DNA of 21,742 nucleotides, from contig CAMOWP010000009.1 in NCBI GenBank assembly GCA_946628455.1, positions 1 to 21,742 on the forward strand, read 5' to 3'. This DNA comes from an uncultured Clostridia bacterium (GTDB taxonomy: Bacteria > Bacillota > Clostridia > Oscillospirales > Acutalibacteraceae). The notes under the pieces are model-generated. The model made no database searches. It saw only the letters and a program-made list of their open reading frames with translations, and had not been told where the DNA came from. Below, piece by piece: positions 7,204-14,303 of the stretch; the first letter of the stretch is position 1; every line of letters starts with the position of its first letter. A program made the translations under genes and the position numbers.

Positions 7204-7897
7204 ATCAAAACAGCTTTTAATGCCGATTATTTTAATACTCTCTCTTTGCGGGATTATAGCCTGGCAGTTTGTGTTTAAAGAAGTTAACTATTACATAATC
7301 TGCGCCGCTATGCTCCTGCTTTCAATGCTGCCGTTTTTTATCAGCTTTGAAAGAAAAGAGACGAGCGCGGCTGAAATAAGCCTTATAGCAACGCTCATAG
7401 CGCTTGCGGTTGCCTCAAGAGCGGCGTTTTATCTTATCCCGCAAGTCAAGCCAATCGGCGCGGTGGTGGTTATCTCTGCAGTCTGCCTCGGCGCAGAGAG
7501 GGGATATATAGTCGGAACGTTTTCGATGTTCATTTCAAATTTCCTCTTCGGTCAGGGCTTCTGGACTCCGTTTCAGATGGCGGCGCTCGGAGCAGTCGGG
7601 CTTATAAGCGGGCTCCTTCTCAGCAGGGTTAAGGAGAAAAAAGGAATGAAATTCAGAATTATTCTTTCTCTTCTTGGCTTTTTCCTGACCTTCGCAGTTT
7701 ACGGGCTCATAGTCGATTTGTCAACTATTCTTATGATGTACGGACATAAGCCGACTGTGAAGGGCGTGCTTTCCGTTTACGGCGCAGGCGTTCTCTTCTC
7801 GCTTATGTTCGGGATAACAACGGCGGTTTTCCTCTTCCTCTTCGGTGAGGCGTTCATAAGAAAAATTGACAGAGTAACAACAAAATTCGGAATATAA
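7196..7897 (+). CDS. ECF transporter substrate-binding (S) component, predicted corrinoid-type
   Basis: S components are small membrane proteins that bind a vitamin and dock on EcfT-EcfAA'. This 233-residue protein is very hydrophobic, with about six to seven membrane segments (approx. 8-28, 31-50, 62-84, 90-116, 124-144, 154-180, 190-222). The stretch SNFLFGQGFWTPFQMAALGAVGLISG fits ECF S components I associate with a CbrT-like (cobalamin) group. The substrate is inferred mainly from cobO in the same operon; no substrate can be read directly. The chosen start is ATG 7196 with GAGG 6 bases upstream; a TTG at 7184 would add four residues. It overlaps the ATPase gene's end by 8 bases, and a terminator follows immediately. 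Confidence 0.82.
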   Translation: MTKSKQLLMPIILILSLCGIIAWQFVFKEVNYYIICAAMLLLSMLPFFISFERKETSAAEISLIATLIALAVASRAAFYLIPQVKPIGAVVVISAVCLGAERGYIVGTFSMFISNFLFGQGFWTPFQMAALGAVGLISGLLLSRVKEKKGMKFRIILSLLGFFLTFAVYGLIVDLSTILMMYGHKPTVKGVLSVYGAGVLFSLMFGITTAVFLFLFGEAFIRKIDRVTTKFGI

Positions 7898-7923
7898 GGC
7901 GGCAACACCGCCTTTTATTTTTT
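7896..7923 (+). terminator. Rho-independent terminator of the mreB-cobO-ECF operon
   Basis: AAGGCGG (7896-7902) pairs perfectly with CCGCCTT (7908-7914) around a CAACA loop, followed by a T-rich tail (TTATTTTTT). The first stem bases overlap the TAA stop of the S component. Confidence 0.9.
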
Positions 7924-7959
7924 GTCACATTTTAATGAATTGATACGAATATATAAATG

Positions 7960-7973
7960 AAAGGAATTCCTTT
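7960..7973. promoter_or_regulatory. 14-bp perfect palindrome upstream of the sigma-factor gene
   Basis: AAAGGAATTCCTTT at 7960-7973 is a perfect palindrome located 18 bases before the proposed start codon, between the preceding terminator and the ribosome binding site. It could be an operator half-site pair, but no regulator or matching second copy was found in the window. No convincing sigma-A promoter was seen between 7924 and 7991. Confidence 0.35.
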
Positions 7974-7975
7974 TG

Positions 7976-7982
7976 AAAGGGG
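7976..7982 (+). promoter_or_regulatory. Ribosome binding site deciding the sigma-factor start
   Basis: AAAGGGG at 7976-7982 ends 9 bases before the TTG at 7992. The alternative in-frame TTG at 7983 directly abuts this site and so could not use it. Confidence 0.6.
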
Positions 7983-7991
7983 TTGAAGGCA

Positions 7992-8552
7992 TTGGATGAA
8001 AGCATTCTTGCTTTGATTAAGAAGGATAGCGAGAAGGGAATGACGGCGTTAATCGGCAGATATACAGCTCTTGTTTATACAATAATAAGAAATAAAGCAG
8101 GCGCTTACTGCTCCGAAGAGGATATTGAGGAGGCGGTCAGCGACGTGTTTATTTCATTTTACAATAATCTCAGCAATGTTGATTTAAGCCGCGGCTCGCT
8201 TTCTGCATATCTTTCAACTATCGCAAAGCGAAAGGCGTATGACAAATTGAGAAAGAAAAGGCGTGTAAGATTTGTAAGCACAGACGATGAAAATGAATTC
8301 ATTGAAATACCGGACTCCTTAAACCTTGAAAACGATTATGAAAAGAAGGAGCTTGCAACGCGGCTGATTGCCGCAATCAATTCGCTCGGAGAGCCTGATT
8401 CCACTATCGTTTACAGAAAATACTATCTTTTCGAGAGCTCAGCGGAAATAGCCCGCTATACCGGGCTTTCTGATGATAATGTCCGTAAGCGCCTGTCAAG
8501 AGCTCTTCACAAAATTAAAAAGCTTATGGAAGGGGATTGCTATGAAAATTAA
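7992..8552 (+). CDS. ECF-type (sigma-70 family) RNA polymerase sigma factor
   Basis: The protein is a small alternative sigma factor of 186 residues containing only regions 2 and 4. Region 2 covers roughly residues 12-88, with LIGRYTALVYTIIRNKAG, the helix DIEEAVSDVFISFYNNL and the promoter-contacting GSLSAYLSTIAKRKAYDKLRKKRR. After an acidic linker comes region 4 (about 120-180), a helix-turn-helix ending SSAEIARYTGLSDDNVRKRLSRALHKIKKLM. The start is taken as TTG 7992, 9 bases after AAAGGGG; no in-frame ATG exists near the beginning. It overlaps the next gene, a predicted membrane anti-sigma factor, by 11 bases, the standard arrangement for a sigma/anti-sigma pair. The signal and regulon are not visible. 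Confidence 0.88.
   Translation: MDESILALIKKDSEKGMTALIGRYTALVYTIIRNKAGAYCSEEDIEEAVSDVFISFYNNLSNVDLSRGSLSAYLSTIAKRKAYDKLRKKRRVRFVSTDDENEFIEIPDSLNLENDYEKKELATRLIAAINSLGEPDSTIVYRKYYLFESSAEIARYTGLSDDNVRKRLSRALHKIKKLMEGDCYEN
8530..8536 (+). promoter_or_regulatory. Ribosome binding site deciding the anti-sigma start
   Basis: AAGGGGA at 8530-8536 (within GGAAGGGGA) precedes the ATG at 8542 by 5 bases, inside the end of the sigma gene. It supports 8542 over an upstream in-frame ATG at 8473 that would overlap the sigma region 4 coding sequence. Confidence 0.75.
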
Positions 8553-9636
8553 CATAAGTGAAATTCTGGATAACGAATACGCCGTTATTCCCGAACGCAG
8601 TATTGCTGTAAAAACCGATTCTGCGCTTACAAAAAGAATCGAGTCGGCAACATTAAAGAAAATGAAAAATAACAATAAAAAGCCTCGCTGCCTGGGAAGG
8701 ATTATTGCAGCAGCGGCGGTAATTGCAATAACGGTAAGCTCGGTGAGCGTTGGCGCAATGTCATATTTTAAGCCCGATAACGCAATTAACAGTATGATTG
8801 AGTATAACGGCGCGGTTGATTACAGCACTCTCGGAACAGACGTTAAGCAGACCGCTTCTTCAAACGGGCTTGACTTTTATCTTGACCAGGTGCTGTGCGA
8901 TAATAACATTATGCATTTTGCAATCAAATGCCCGAAGTATAACGGAAGGTACGTTCAGCCCGACGTTTATGTCACATCTGATGACGACTGGGAATACCAT
9001 CTAAAATTCCTGATTAACGGCAAGGAAAACTGCGACAGTGAAAATACCTTCACGGGCGCCGATTTCGTCAGAGACGTAACGTATAAAAAGGATTATTTTT
9101 ACGTTACCTACAGCGGCATAAAGGATTTAAAGGATAACTCAACGGTTGAGCTGAGCTTTGACAGGCTTACTTATTTTGACGCCGCTGATGAAAACGATAC
9201 CTGCAACGTTAAAGGCAACTGGAAATTTGAATTTAAAATCAACCGTTCAAAAACAAGAAAAAGGCTTGAGGTAAACGATATAAGCTTTGATAACGGAGAG
9301 AATTATAAAGTTAAGAATTTTTCAATCTCTCCGCTCGGCTTCCGCTTTGATTATAAGCTCACCTACAGCAAAAAAGCAAAAAAAACAAATACACTGTCTT
9401 CAAAAAATCTTGCAAACGGCATTTCAGGTAACGCAAACGTGTATGTTACAATGAAGGACGGAACAGTTTACACAAACGGCAACCCCGATATCACTCTTGA
9501 CACATCCGTAACTGCTGTTACCGGTAAAAACGAAAACTTTGAAACGGGAGATTTTGAAGCCATTTTCAGCAAAGCCATCAGCGTTGACAATATCAAATCA
9601 ATCAAAATCATTGACAGTGTAATTTACGAAGCATAA
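8542..9636 (+). CDS. Membrane anti-sigma factor, DUF4179-like
   Basis: This 364-residue protein has a cytoplasmic N-terminal segment of about 50 residues, a positively charged border (KKMKNNNKKPRCLGR), one membrane helix at about 52-73 (IIAAAAVIAITVSSVSVGAM) and a large extracytoplasmic part. The sequence just after the helix (GTDVKQTASSNGLDFYLDQVLCDNNIMHFAIKC) has the pattern I recall from DUF4179 proteins, which in Clostridia are typically paired with ECF sigma factors. The cognate sigma gene overlaps it by 11 bases. It probably holds the sigma factor at the membrane until an envelope signal releases it. The C-terminal part is beta-rich in appearance and Asn/Lys/Asp-rich, with no recognised catalytic motif. 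The anti-sigma role is inferred from context and topology. Confidence 0.78.
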   Translation: MKINISEILDNEYAVIPERSIAVKTDSALTKRIESATLKKMKNNNKKPRCLGRIIAAAAVIAITVSSVSVGAMSYFKPDNAINSMIEYNGAVDYSTLGTDVKQTASSNGLDFYLDQVLCDNNIMHFAIKCPKYNGRYVQPDVYVTSDDDWEYHLKFLINGKENCDSENTFTGADFVRDVTYKKDYFYVTYSGIKDLKDNSTVELSFDRLTYFDAADENDTCNVKGNWKFEFKINRSKTRKRLEVNDISFDNGENYKVKNFSISPLGFRFDYKLTYSKKAKKTNTLSSKNLANGISGNANVYVTMKDGTVYTNGNPDITLDTSVTAVTGKNENFETGDFEAIFSKAISVDNIKSIKIIDSVIYEA

Positions 9637-9672
9637 AAATAACCCCGATGAAATATCATCGGGGTTATTTTT
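9635..9672. terminator. Bidirectional terminator between anti-sigma gene and rodA
   Basis: A perfect 17-bp stem (9635-9651 with 9656-9672) closes on an AATA loop. Its GC core is AACCCCGATGA/TCATCGGGGTT, flanked by A and T tracts on both sides, so it can end transcription in either direction. Its outer bases overlap the stop codons of both convergent genes. Confidence 0.93.
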
Positions 9673-10888
9673 ATCTTGTATAAAACAGTGTTTCCTTCGG
9701 TGCCTGAGAGAAGCGGTGGATTGAAAAATATAATCCGAGTGCGAGGTAGATACACAACGAGCTTGAGCCGCCTGCGGAGAACAGGGGAAGCGTAATTCCG
9801 ATACACGGAAGAAGCGAAAGCTCCATTCCGATATTAACAAGCATCTGTGCAAAAAGCATAACCGCGATTCCGCTGCACATAAGATATCCAACGTTGTCTC
9901 TTGCGGAGGTTGCCGTTCTCAGCACCTTTAAAACGATTATTCCAAGAAGAAGAATAACTGCAAGCGCTCCTATAAAGCCGAGCTCCTCTCCCGCAACGGT
10001 AAGCACCATATCGTTCTGGTTTTCAGGCACGCCGCCCGCAACAGCCTGAGTCATATCTCCTTTGAGATAGCCCTTGCCGAACAGCCCGCCCGAGCCTATT
10101 GCAATCATTCCGTGCTCCTGCTGATACATAACGTCCTGGAATTGGTCAGGGTAAAACAGCGCAACGATTCTCTGCCGCTGAAGGCCGCTGATTATGCCCA
10201 CTCTCCACGCAACAACGAAGCCGACTATTATCGCGCATATTCCCGCAACAAAATATCCCCAGTGAACTCTTGCGAAAAACAGCATTCCTATAAACATAAT
10301 AAGGAAGATGAGCGCGCTTCCTGCGTCACCCGTCATAAGCACGAGCCCTACGGGAACGGCAATATGTACAAGCAGCCCGATTATTGTTTTAATGTCATTA
10401 ATCTTATCCCTTACAATATCAAGGTGATATGAAAACGAGATTATGAAGCCGACCTTAAGCAGCTCTGACGGCTGAAAGTAGAAAATCTTTAAGTTGAGCC
10501 ACGATTTTGCGTCAGGTCTTGACGGCGGCGCAACCCCGAAGAAGAAGGTGAAAATCATCAGCCCTGCGCAGCCTGCGGCGATAAACGGCCATAGCTTTGA
10601 GATAATCTCATAGTCTATGTTTGAAACTACAAGCGCAATTGCAATTCCGAGCATAACGGAAACAAGCATTGAGCGAACGTCCGAGGTTATAAATTTCCCC
10701 TCGGTCAGCTCCTTGTGCGTTGCGCTGTAAACGAGCGCAAGCCCGTATGCGGAGGCACAAAGTGCAGAGAGAACAACTAAAAAGTCAAGCCCCTTGAAGA
10801 AATCGCCCAGCGTTCTTCTCTCAATTGGGTTACTTATTGAATTGTAAATTTCTGCCGCCTCCTTCCTTAATCCGATGAGTTTCGGCAT
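9671..10888 (-). CDS. rodA: SEDS-family peptidoglycan glycosyltransferase, RodA-type
   Basis: RodA polymerises glycan strands from lipid II during cell elongation in the membrane, working with a class B penicillin-binding protein and MreB filaments. The 405-residue protein shows around ten membrane segments and SEDS landmarks: SWLNLKIFYFQPSELLKVGFI, LVLMTGDAGSALIFL, HGMIAIGSGGLFGKG, PENQNDMVLTVAGEELGF with the conserved aspartate at 293, and the C-terminal GITLPLFSAGGSS. Two positions differ from common RodA/FtsW patterns: TDFIF reads NDMVL and the usual VSYGGSS reads FSAGGSS. RodA rather than FtsW is chosen from overall look; the distinction is not certain. The ATG at 10888 has no Shine-Dalgarno sequence and lies about 13 bases after the predicted transcription start. 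It is a single-gene unit convergent with the anti-sigma gene. Confidence 0.9.
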   Translation of the reverse strand: MPKLIGLRKEAAEIYNSISNPIERRTLGDFFKGLDFLVVLSALCASAYGLALVYSATHKELTEGKFITSDVRSMLVSVMLGIAIALVVSNIDYEIISKLWPFIAAGCAGLMIFTFFFGVAPPSRPDAKSWLNLKIFYFQPSELLKVGFIISFSYHLDIVRDKINDIKTIIGLLVHIAVPVGLVLMTGDAGSALIFLIMFIGMLFFARVHWGYFVAGICAIIVGFVVAWRVGIISGLQRQRIVALFYPDQFQDVMYQQEHGMIAIGSGGLFGKGYLKGDMTQAVAGGVPENQNDMVLTVAGEELGFIGALAVILLLGIIVLKVLRTATSARDNVGYLMCSGIAVMLFAQMLVNIGMELSLLPCIGITLPLFSAGGSSSLCIYLALGLYFSIHRFSQAPKETLFYTR

Positions 10889-10908
10889 TTGTAAAATTTG
10901 TACTATAT

Positions 10909-10937
10909 ATTATATATTTTTACACTCAATTTTTCAA
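10909..10937 (-). promoter_or_regulatory. Predicted sigma-A promoter of rodA
   Basis: On the minus strand a -35 TTGAAA (10932-10937) and a perfect -10 TATAAT (10909-10914) are separated by 17 bp, an 11 of 12 match. The expected start near 10902 leaves a leader of only about 13 bases with no ribosome binding site. Confidence 0.65.
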
Positions 10938-10957
10938 CATATAAATTAAATTAATTG

Positions 10958-10986
10958 TTGGAATTAAAGCTTTTATGTGTTATACT
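10958..10986 (+). promoter_or_regulatory. Predicted sigma-A promoter of fhs-tsaE-tsaB-rpiB
   Basis: TTGGAA (10958-10963) is followed after 17 bp by TATACT (10981-10986), which carries an extended -10 TGT directly upstream. The start would fall near 10993, about 25 bases before the fhs ATG. It is divergent from the rodA promoter. Confidence 0.6.
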
Positions 10987-11017
10987 CAAATAAGAATAAT
11001 AAACGGAGGTACTTTTT

Positions 11018-12685
11018 ATGCTTACTGATATTGAAATAGCTCAGGCAGCTAAAATGAAAAACATAACCGAAATTGCGGCAGGCTTAGGCTTTGCACCTGA
11101 GGAAATTGAGCCTTACGGACATTATAAGGCAAAGATTACCGAGGAGGCAATAACGCGCCTTAAGAATAAAAAGGACGGAAAGCTTATCCTTGTAACCGCA
11201 GTTAATCCGACCCCCGCAGGCGAGGGCAAAACAACCGTTTCAATCGGCCTCGGCGAGGCTATGGAAAAAATCGGAAAGAACGCTATCGTGGCTCTGCGCG
11301 AGCCTTCGCTCGGTCCCGTTTTCGGAATCAAGGGCGGCGCAGCAGGCGGCGGCTATTCCCAGGTTGTTCCTATGGAGGATATCAACCTTCATTTCACAGG
11401 CGATATGCACGCAATTACCTCCGCAAACAATCTTATGTGTGCAATGCTTGATAACTCAATTCAGCAGGGCAACGAGCTTAATATCGACCCTCGTCAGGTT
11501 CTCGTTAAGAGATGCCTTGATATGAACGACAGAGCGCTAAGAAATATCATTAACTCCCTCGGCGGAAGGCTCAACGGCGTTCCGAGAGAGGACCATTTCA
11601 TCATCACAGTTGCAAGCGAGGTTATGGCTATCCTCTGCCTTGCCGAGGACGTTTTCGACCTTAAAAAGAGACTTGGTAATATCCTCGTTGCTTACACATA
11701 TGACGGTGAGCCCGTTTACTGCCGCGATATTAAGGCAAACGGCGCTATGACCGTTCTTCTTAAGGACGCTATCAAGCCGAATCTCGTTCAGACTCTTGAA
11801 AACACCCCTGCAATTATGCACGGCGGCCCGTTTGCAAATATCGCTCATGGCTGTAACTCTATCCGAGCAACAAAGGCAGCGCTCAAGCTTGCTGATTATA
11901 CTATAACCGAAGCAGGCTTCGGCTCGGACCTCGGCGCTGAAAAATTCCTTGATATCAAGTGCCGCTTTGCAGGGCTCAAGCCGAACTGTATCGTTCTCGT
12001 TTCAACTGTACGCTCAATGAAATATAACGGCGGCGTTCCTAAGGACGAGCTTACAACCGAAAATCTTGAAGCTCTTAAAAAGGGCAGCGTAAACCTCGGC
12101 AAACATATCGAAAATCTTAAAAAGTACGGCGTGCCCGTTATCGTTGCAATCAACCATTTTTATGCCGATACTGACGCTGAGATTGATTTCGTTAAGTCCT
12201 TCTGTGAAGAAAAGGGCGCAGATTTCGCTGTAACAAAGTGCTTTGCCGAGGGCGGCGAAGGCGGAAAAGAGCTTGCAGAGAAGGTTGTTGAAGCGTGCGA
12301 AAAAGAGAGCAATTTCAGGCATATTTATGACATTGATATGCCGGTTTACGATAAGATTGAAACAATCGCTAAAGAGATTTACGGCGCTGACGGCGTAGAT
12401 TATACAAAGGAAGCAAAGCAGGCGATTGACGGCTTTATTAAGCTCGGCGCTGACAAAATGCCTGTCTGCATTGCAAAAACGCAGTACAGCTTATCGGATA
12501 ACCCGAAGCTTCTCGGCAGGCCTGAGAATTTCAGGATAACAATAACCTCCGCTTCTCTTTCAAACGGCGCAGGCTTTATCGTTTGCCTTGCAGGCAACGT
12601 TATGACTATGCCCGGGCTTTCAAAATCACCCTCGGCATACAGAATTGATATTGATGAAAAGGGAAATACTGTAGGACTTTTCTGA
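11018..12685 (+). CDS. fhs: Formate-tetrahydrofolate ligase
   Basis: The enzyme joins formate to tetrahydrofolate with ATP, giving 10-formyl-tetrahydrofolate for purine and formyl-methionine synthesis or for C1 metabolism in anaerobes; it is cytoplasmic. The 555 residues match the family length of about 555-560. Seen: the P-loop TPAGEGKTT at 65-73, LREPSLGPVFGIKGGAAGGGYSQV, INLHFTGDMHAITSANNLM, NGVPREDHFIITVASEVMA, EAGFGSDLGAEKF and GVPVIVAINHF. All core motifs look intact. GGAGG (11005-11009) lies 8 bases before the ATG. Its TGA overlaps the tsaE ATG by one base, so the downstream tRNA-modification genes are probably cotranslated from the same mRNA. Confidence 0.98.
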   Translation: MLTDIEIAQAAKMKNITEIAAGLGFAPEEIEPYGHYKAKITEEAITRLKNKKDGKLILVTAVNPTPAGEGKTTVSIGLGEAMEKIGKNAIVALREPSLGPVFGIKGGAAGGGYSQVVPMEDINLHFTGDMHAITSANNLMCAMLDNSIQQGNELNIDPRQVLVKRCLDMNDRALRNIINSLGGRLNGVPREDHFIITVASEVMAILCLAEDVFDLKKRLGNILVAYTYDGEPVYCRDIKANGAMTVLLKDAIKPNLVQTLENTPAIMHGGPFANIAHGCNSIRATKAALKLADYTITEAGFGSDLGAEKFLDIKCRFAGLKPNCIVLVSTVRSMKYNGGVPKDELTTENLEALKKGSVNLGKHIENLKKYGVPVIVAINHFYADTDAEIDFVKSFCEEKGADFAVTKCFAEGGEGGKELAEKVVEACEKESNFRHIYDIDMPVYDKIETIAKEIYGADGVDYTKEAKQAIDGFIKLGADKMPVCIAKTQYSLSDNPKLLGRPENFRITITSASLSNGAGFIVCLAGNVMTMPGLSKSPSAYRIDIDEKGNTVGLF

Positions 12686-13122
12686 TGAGAGAATATATAA
12701 CCAAAAGCTATGAGGAAACTCTTGAGCTTGCAAAAAAGCTCGCGGGCGAGCTCGGGAAGGGAAGCGTTATCGGCTTTCTTGGCGACCTCGGCTCAGGCAA
12801 AACAGCGTTCACCTCGGGTTTCGTCAAGGGGCTTGGGATAAACGCTGAGGTTTCCTCGCCAACCTTTGCAATCTGTAACGATTATATCGGCAAAAATGAC
12901 AGGGTGTATCACTTTGATATGTACAGAATCGACGGCTGGGACGATTTATATTCCTGCGGATATTATGACTATCTTGACACAGACGCATATATCCTGTGCG
13001 AATGGAGTGAAAACATTTTCGGCGCCCTGCCCGACGACGCTGTTATAATTAAGATTGACAAGCTCGGCGAAAATGAACGCAGCTTTAAAATAATGACTAA
13101 AGAAGAAGCTGAAGATTTATGA
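12685..13122 (+). CDS. tsaE: tRNA threonylcarbamoyladenosine biosynthesis ATPase TsaE
   Basis: TsaE is the P-loop ATPase that works with TsaB and TsaD to install t6A at position 37 of ANN-decoding tRNAs. The 145 residues match the family. Walker A is GDLGSGKT at 33-40, followed by FTSGFVKGLGI, the conserved SSPTFAICNDY and YHFDMYRI, and ILCEWSENI near the end. Its start overlaps fhs by one base and its stop overlaps tsaB as ATGA. tsaD is not nearby, so the third partner must be elsewhere. Confidence 0.96.
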   Translation: MREYITKSYEETLELAKKLAGELGKGSVIGFLGDLGSGKTAFTSGFVKGLGINAEVSSPTFAICNDYIGKNDRVYHFDMYRIDGWDDLYSCGYYDYLDTDAYILCEWSENIFGALPDDAVIIKIDKLGENERSFKIMTKEEAEDL

Positions 13123-13793
13123 TACTTTCAATTGATTCGTCAGCCGTAACAGCCTCTGCGGCGCTGACTGACGGAGATAAAATAATCAAAAATGAATTTA
13201 TGAACACGGGGCTGACTCACAGTGAAACTCTCCTCCCAATGATTAAAAGGGTGATGGAGGGCTATGATTACAGCGCGCTTGAGGCTATCGCAATCACCGC
13301 GGGCCCGGGCTCCTTTACGGGGGTCAGAATCGGCGTTGCAACAGCTAAAGGGCTTGCGTTTATAAATAACACGCCCTGCATATCCGTTTCAACGCTTGAG
13401 GCAATTGCCTATAATTTTGTTGACAGGGACTGTATTGTCTGCACCGTTATGGACGCAAGGCGTATGCAGTTTTACAACGCACTGTTTGAGGTTAAAAGCG
13501 GCGTTGTTACCCGCCTCACACCTGACAGAGCAATCGCCCTTGACGATTTGAGAAACGAGCTCAGGGCGTTTGAAAATGTTATTATCGCAGGCGACGGCGC
13601 AAGGCTCTGCTATGATAATATCGCGCTTGATAACTGCGCCCTTCCCGAGGACGAGCTGATTTATCAGAACGCGCTTGCCGTTTCAAAGGCGGCAGAAAAT
13701 AAAAAAAGAATCCCTTCCCGCGAGCTTATGCCTGTTTATCTCAGGCAGTCTCAGGCGGAAAGGGAATTAAAACTTAAAAGTAAGGAGAAATAA
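13119..13793 (+). CDS. tsaB: tRNA t6A biosynthesis protein TsaB
   Basis: TsaB is the catalytically inactive ASKHA-fold partner of TsaD that scaffolds the t6A complex with TsaE. The 224-residue protein starts ILSIDSSAVTASAALTDGD, contains the family landmark THSETLLPMI (about 34-43) and AGPGSFTGVRIGVATAKGLA (from 61), and ends with the typical PVYLRQSQAE near the C-terminus. It overlaps tsaE by four bases. In many Bacillota tsaB is followed by rimI and tsaD; here rpiB follows after a single base. Confidence 0.95.
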   Translation: MILSIDSSAVTASAALTDGDKIIKNEFMNTGLTHSETLLPMIKRVMEGYDYSALEAIAITAGPGSFTGVRIGVATAKGLAFINNTPCISVSTLEAIAYNFVDRDCIVCTVMDARRMQFYNALFEVKSGVVTRLTPDRAIALDDLRNELRAFENVIIAGDGARLCYDNIALDNCALPEDELIYQNALAVSKAAENKKRIPSRELMPVYLRQSQAERELKLKSKEK

Positions 13794-13794
13794 A

Positions 13795-14250
13795 ATGATT
13801 GTTATTGCATCGGACCACGCAGGATTTCAGCTTAAAGAGGAGATAATTGAGCAGTATTTAAAGCCTGAAGGAATTGAGTTTATTGACGCAGGCTGCTACT
13901 CTCCCGAAAGGTATGACTACGCGCTGTCTGCTCAGAAGGCTTGCGATATGGTTGTAGAGGGCAAGGCTGAAAAGGCAATTCTCATCTGCGGCACGGGAGT
14001 CGGCATTTCAATGGCTGCCAATAAAGTAAAGGGAATCAGAGCCGCTTGCTGCAGCGATTATTTCTCAGCAAAGTATACCCGTCTTCATAACGATGCAAAC
14101 GCTCTCTGCTTTGGCGCAAGGGTAGTCGGCGCAGGGCTTGCAATCGAGCTTGTTGACGTTTTCCTCAACACAGAATTTGAGGGTGGCCGCCACGCAACAA
14201 GAGTTGACCAGATTATGAGAATCGAAGACGGCGAAAAGATTTACGAATAA
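13795..14250 (+). CDS. rpiB: Ribose 5-phosphate isomerase B
   Basis: RpiB interconverts ribose 5-phosphate and ribulose 5-phosphate in the non-oxidative pentose phosphate pathway. The 151 residues contain the N-terminal ASDHAGFQLKE (Asp7, His8), YDYALSAQKAC, and the catalytic-cysteine loop LICGTGVGISMAANK with Cys65. Further on are RAACCSDYFSAKYTRLHNDANALCFGARVVG and GGRHATRVDQI. The start follows AAGGAG at the end of tsaB. It is a useful partner for the arabinose operon further on, whose xylulose 5-phosphate product enters the same pathway, but the two are separate transcription units. Confidence 0.96.
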   Translation: MIVIASDHAGFQLKEEIIEQYLKPEGIEFIDAGCYSPERYDYALSAQKACDMVVEGKAEKAILICGTGVGISMAANKVKGIRAACCSDYFSAKYTRLHNDANALCFGARVVGAGLAIELVDVFLNTEFEGGRHATRVDQIMRIEDGEKIYE

Positions 14251-14266
14251 CTTTTTTATAATAACA

Positions 14267-14293
14267 AAAAAGCCTCACAGATGTGAGGCTTTT
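14267..14293. terminator. Bidirectional terminator between rpiB and the lipoprotein gene
   Basis: AAAAGCCTCAC (14268-14278) pairs perfectly with GTGAGGCTTTT (14283-14293) around a four-base loop. T-rich tracts occur on both strands, so it can serve the two convergent genes. Confidence 0.9.
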
Positions 14294-14303
14294 AATTTTA
14301 ATA

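Noticed and set aside
10112..10432. 106-codon open frame on the plus strand
   Set aside because: It lies wholly antisense to rodA, has no ribosome binding site and gives a low-complexity polar peptide without family features.
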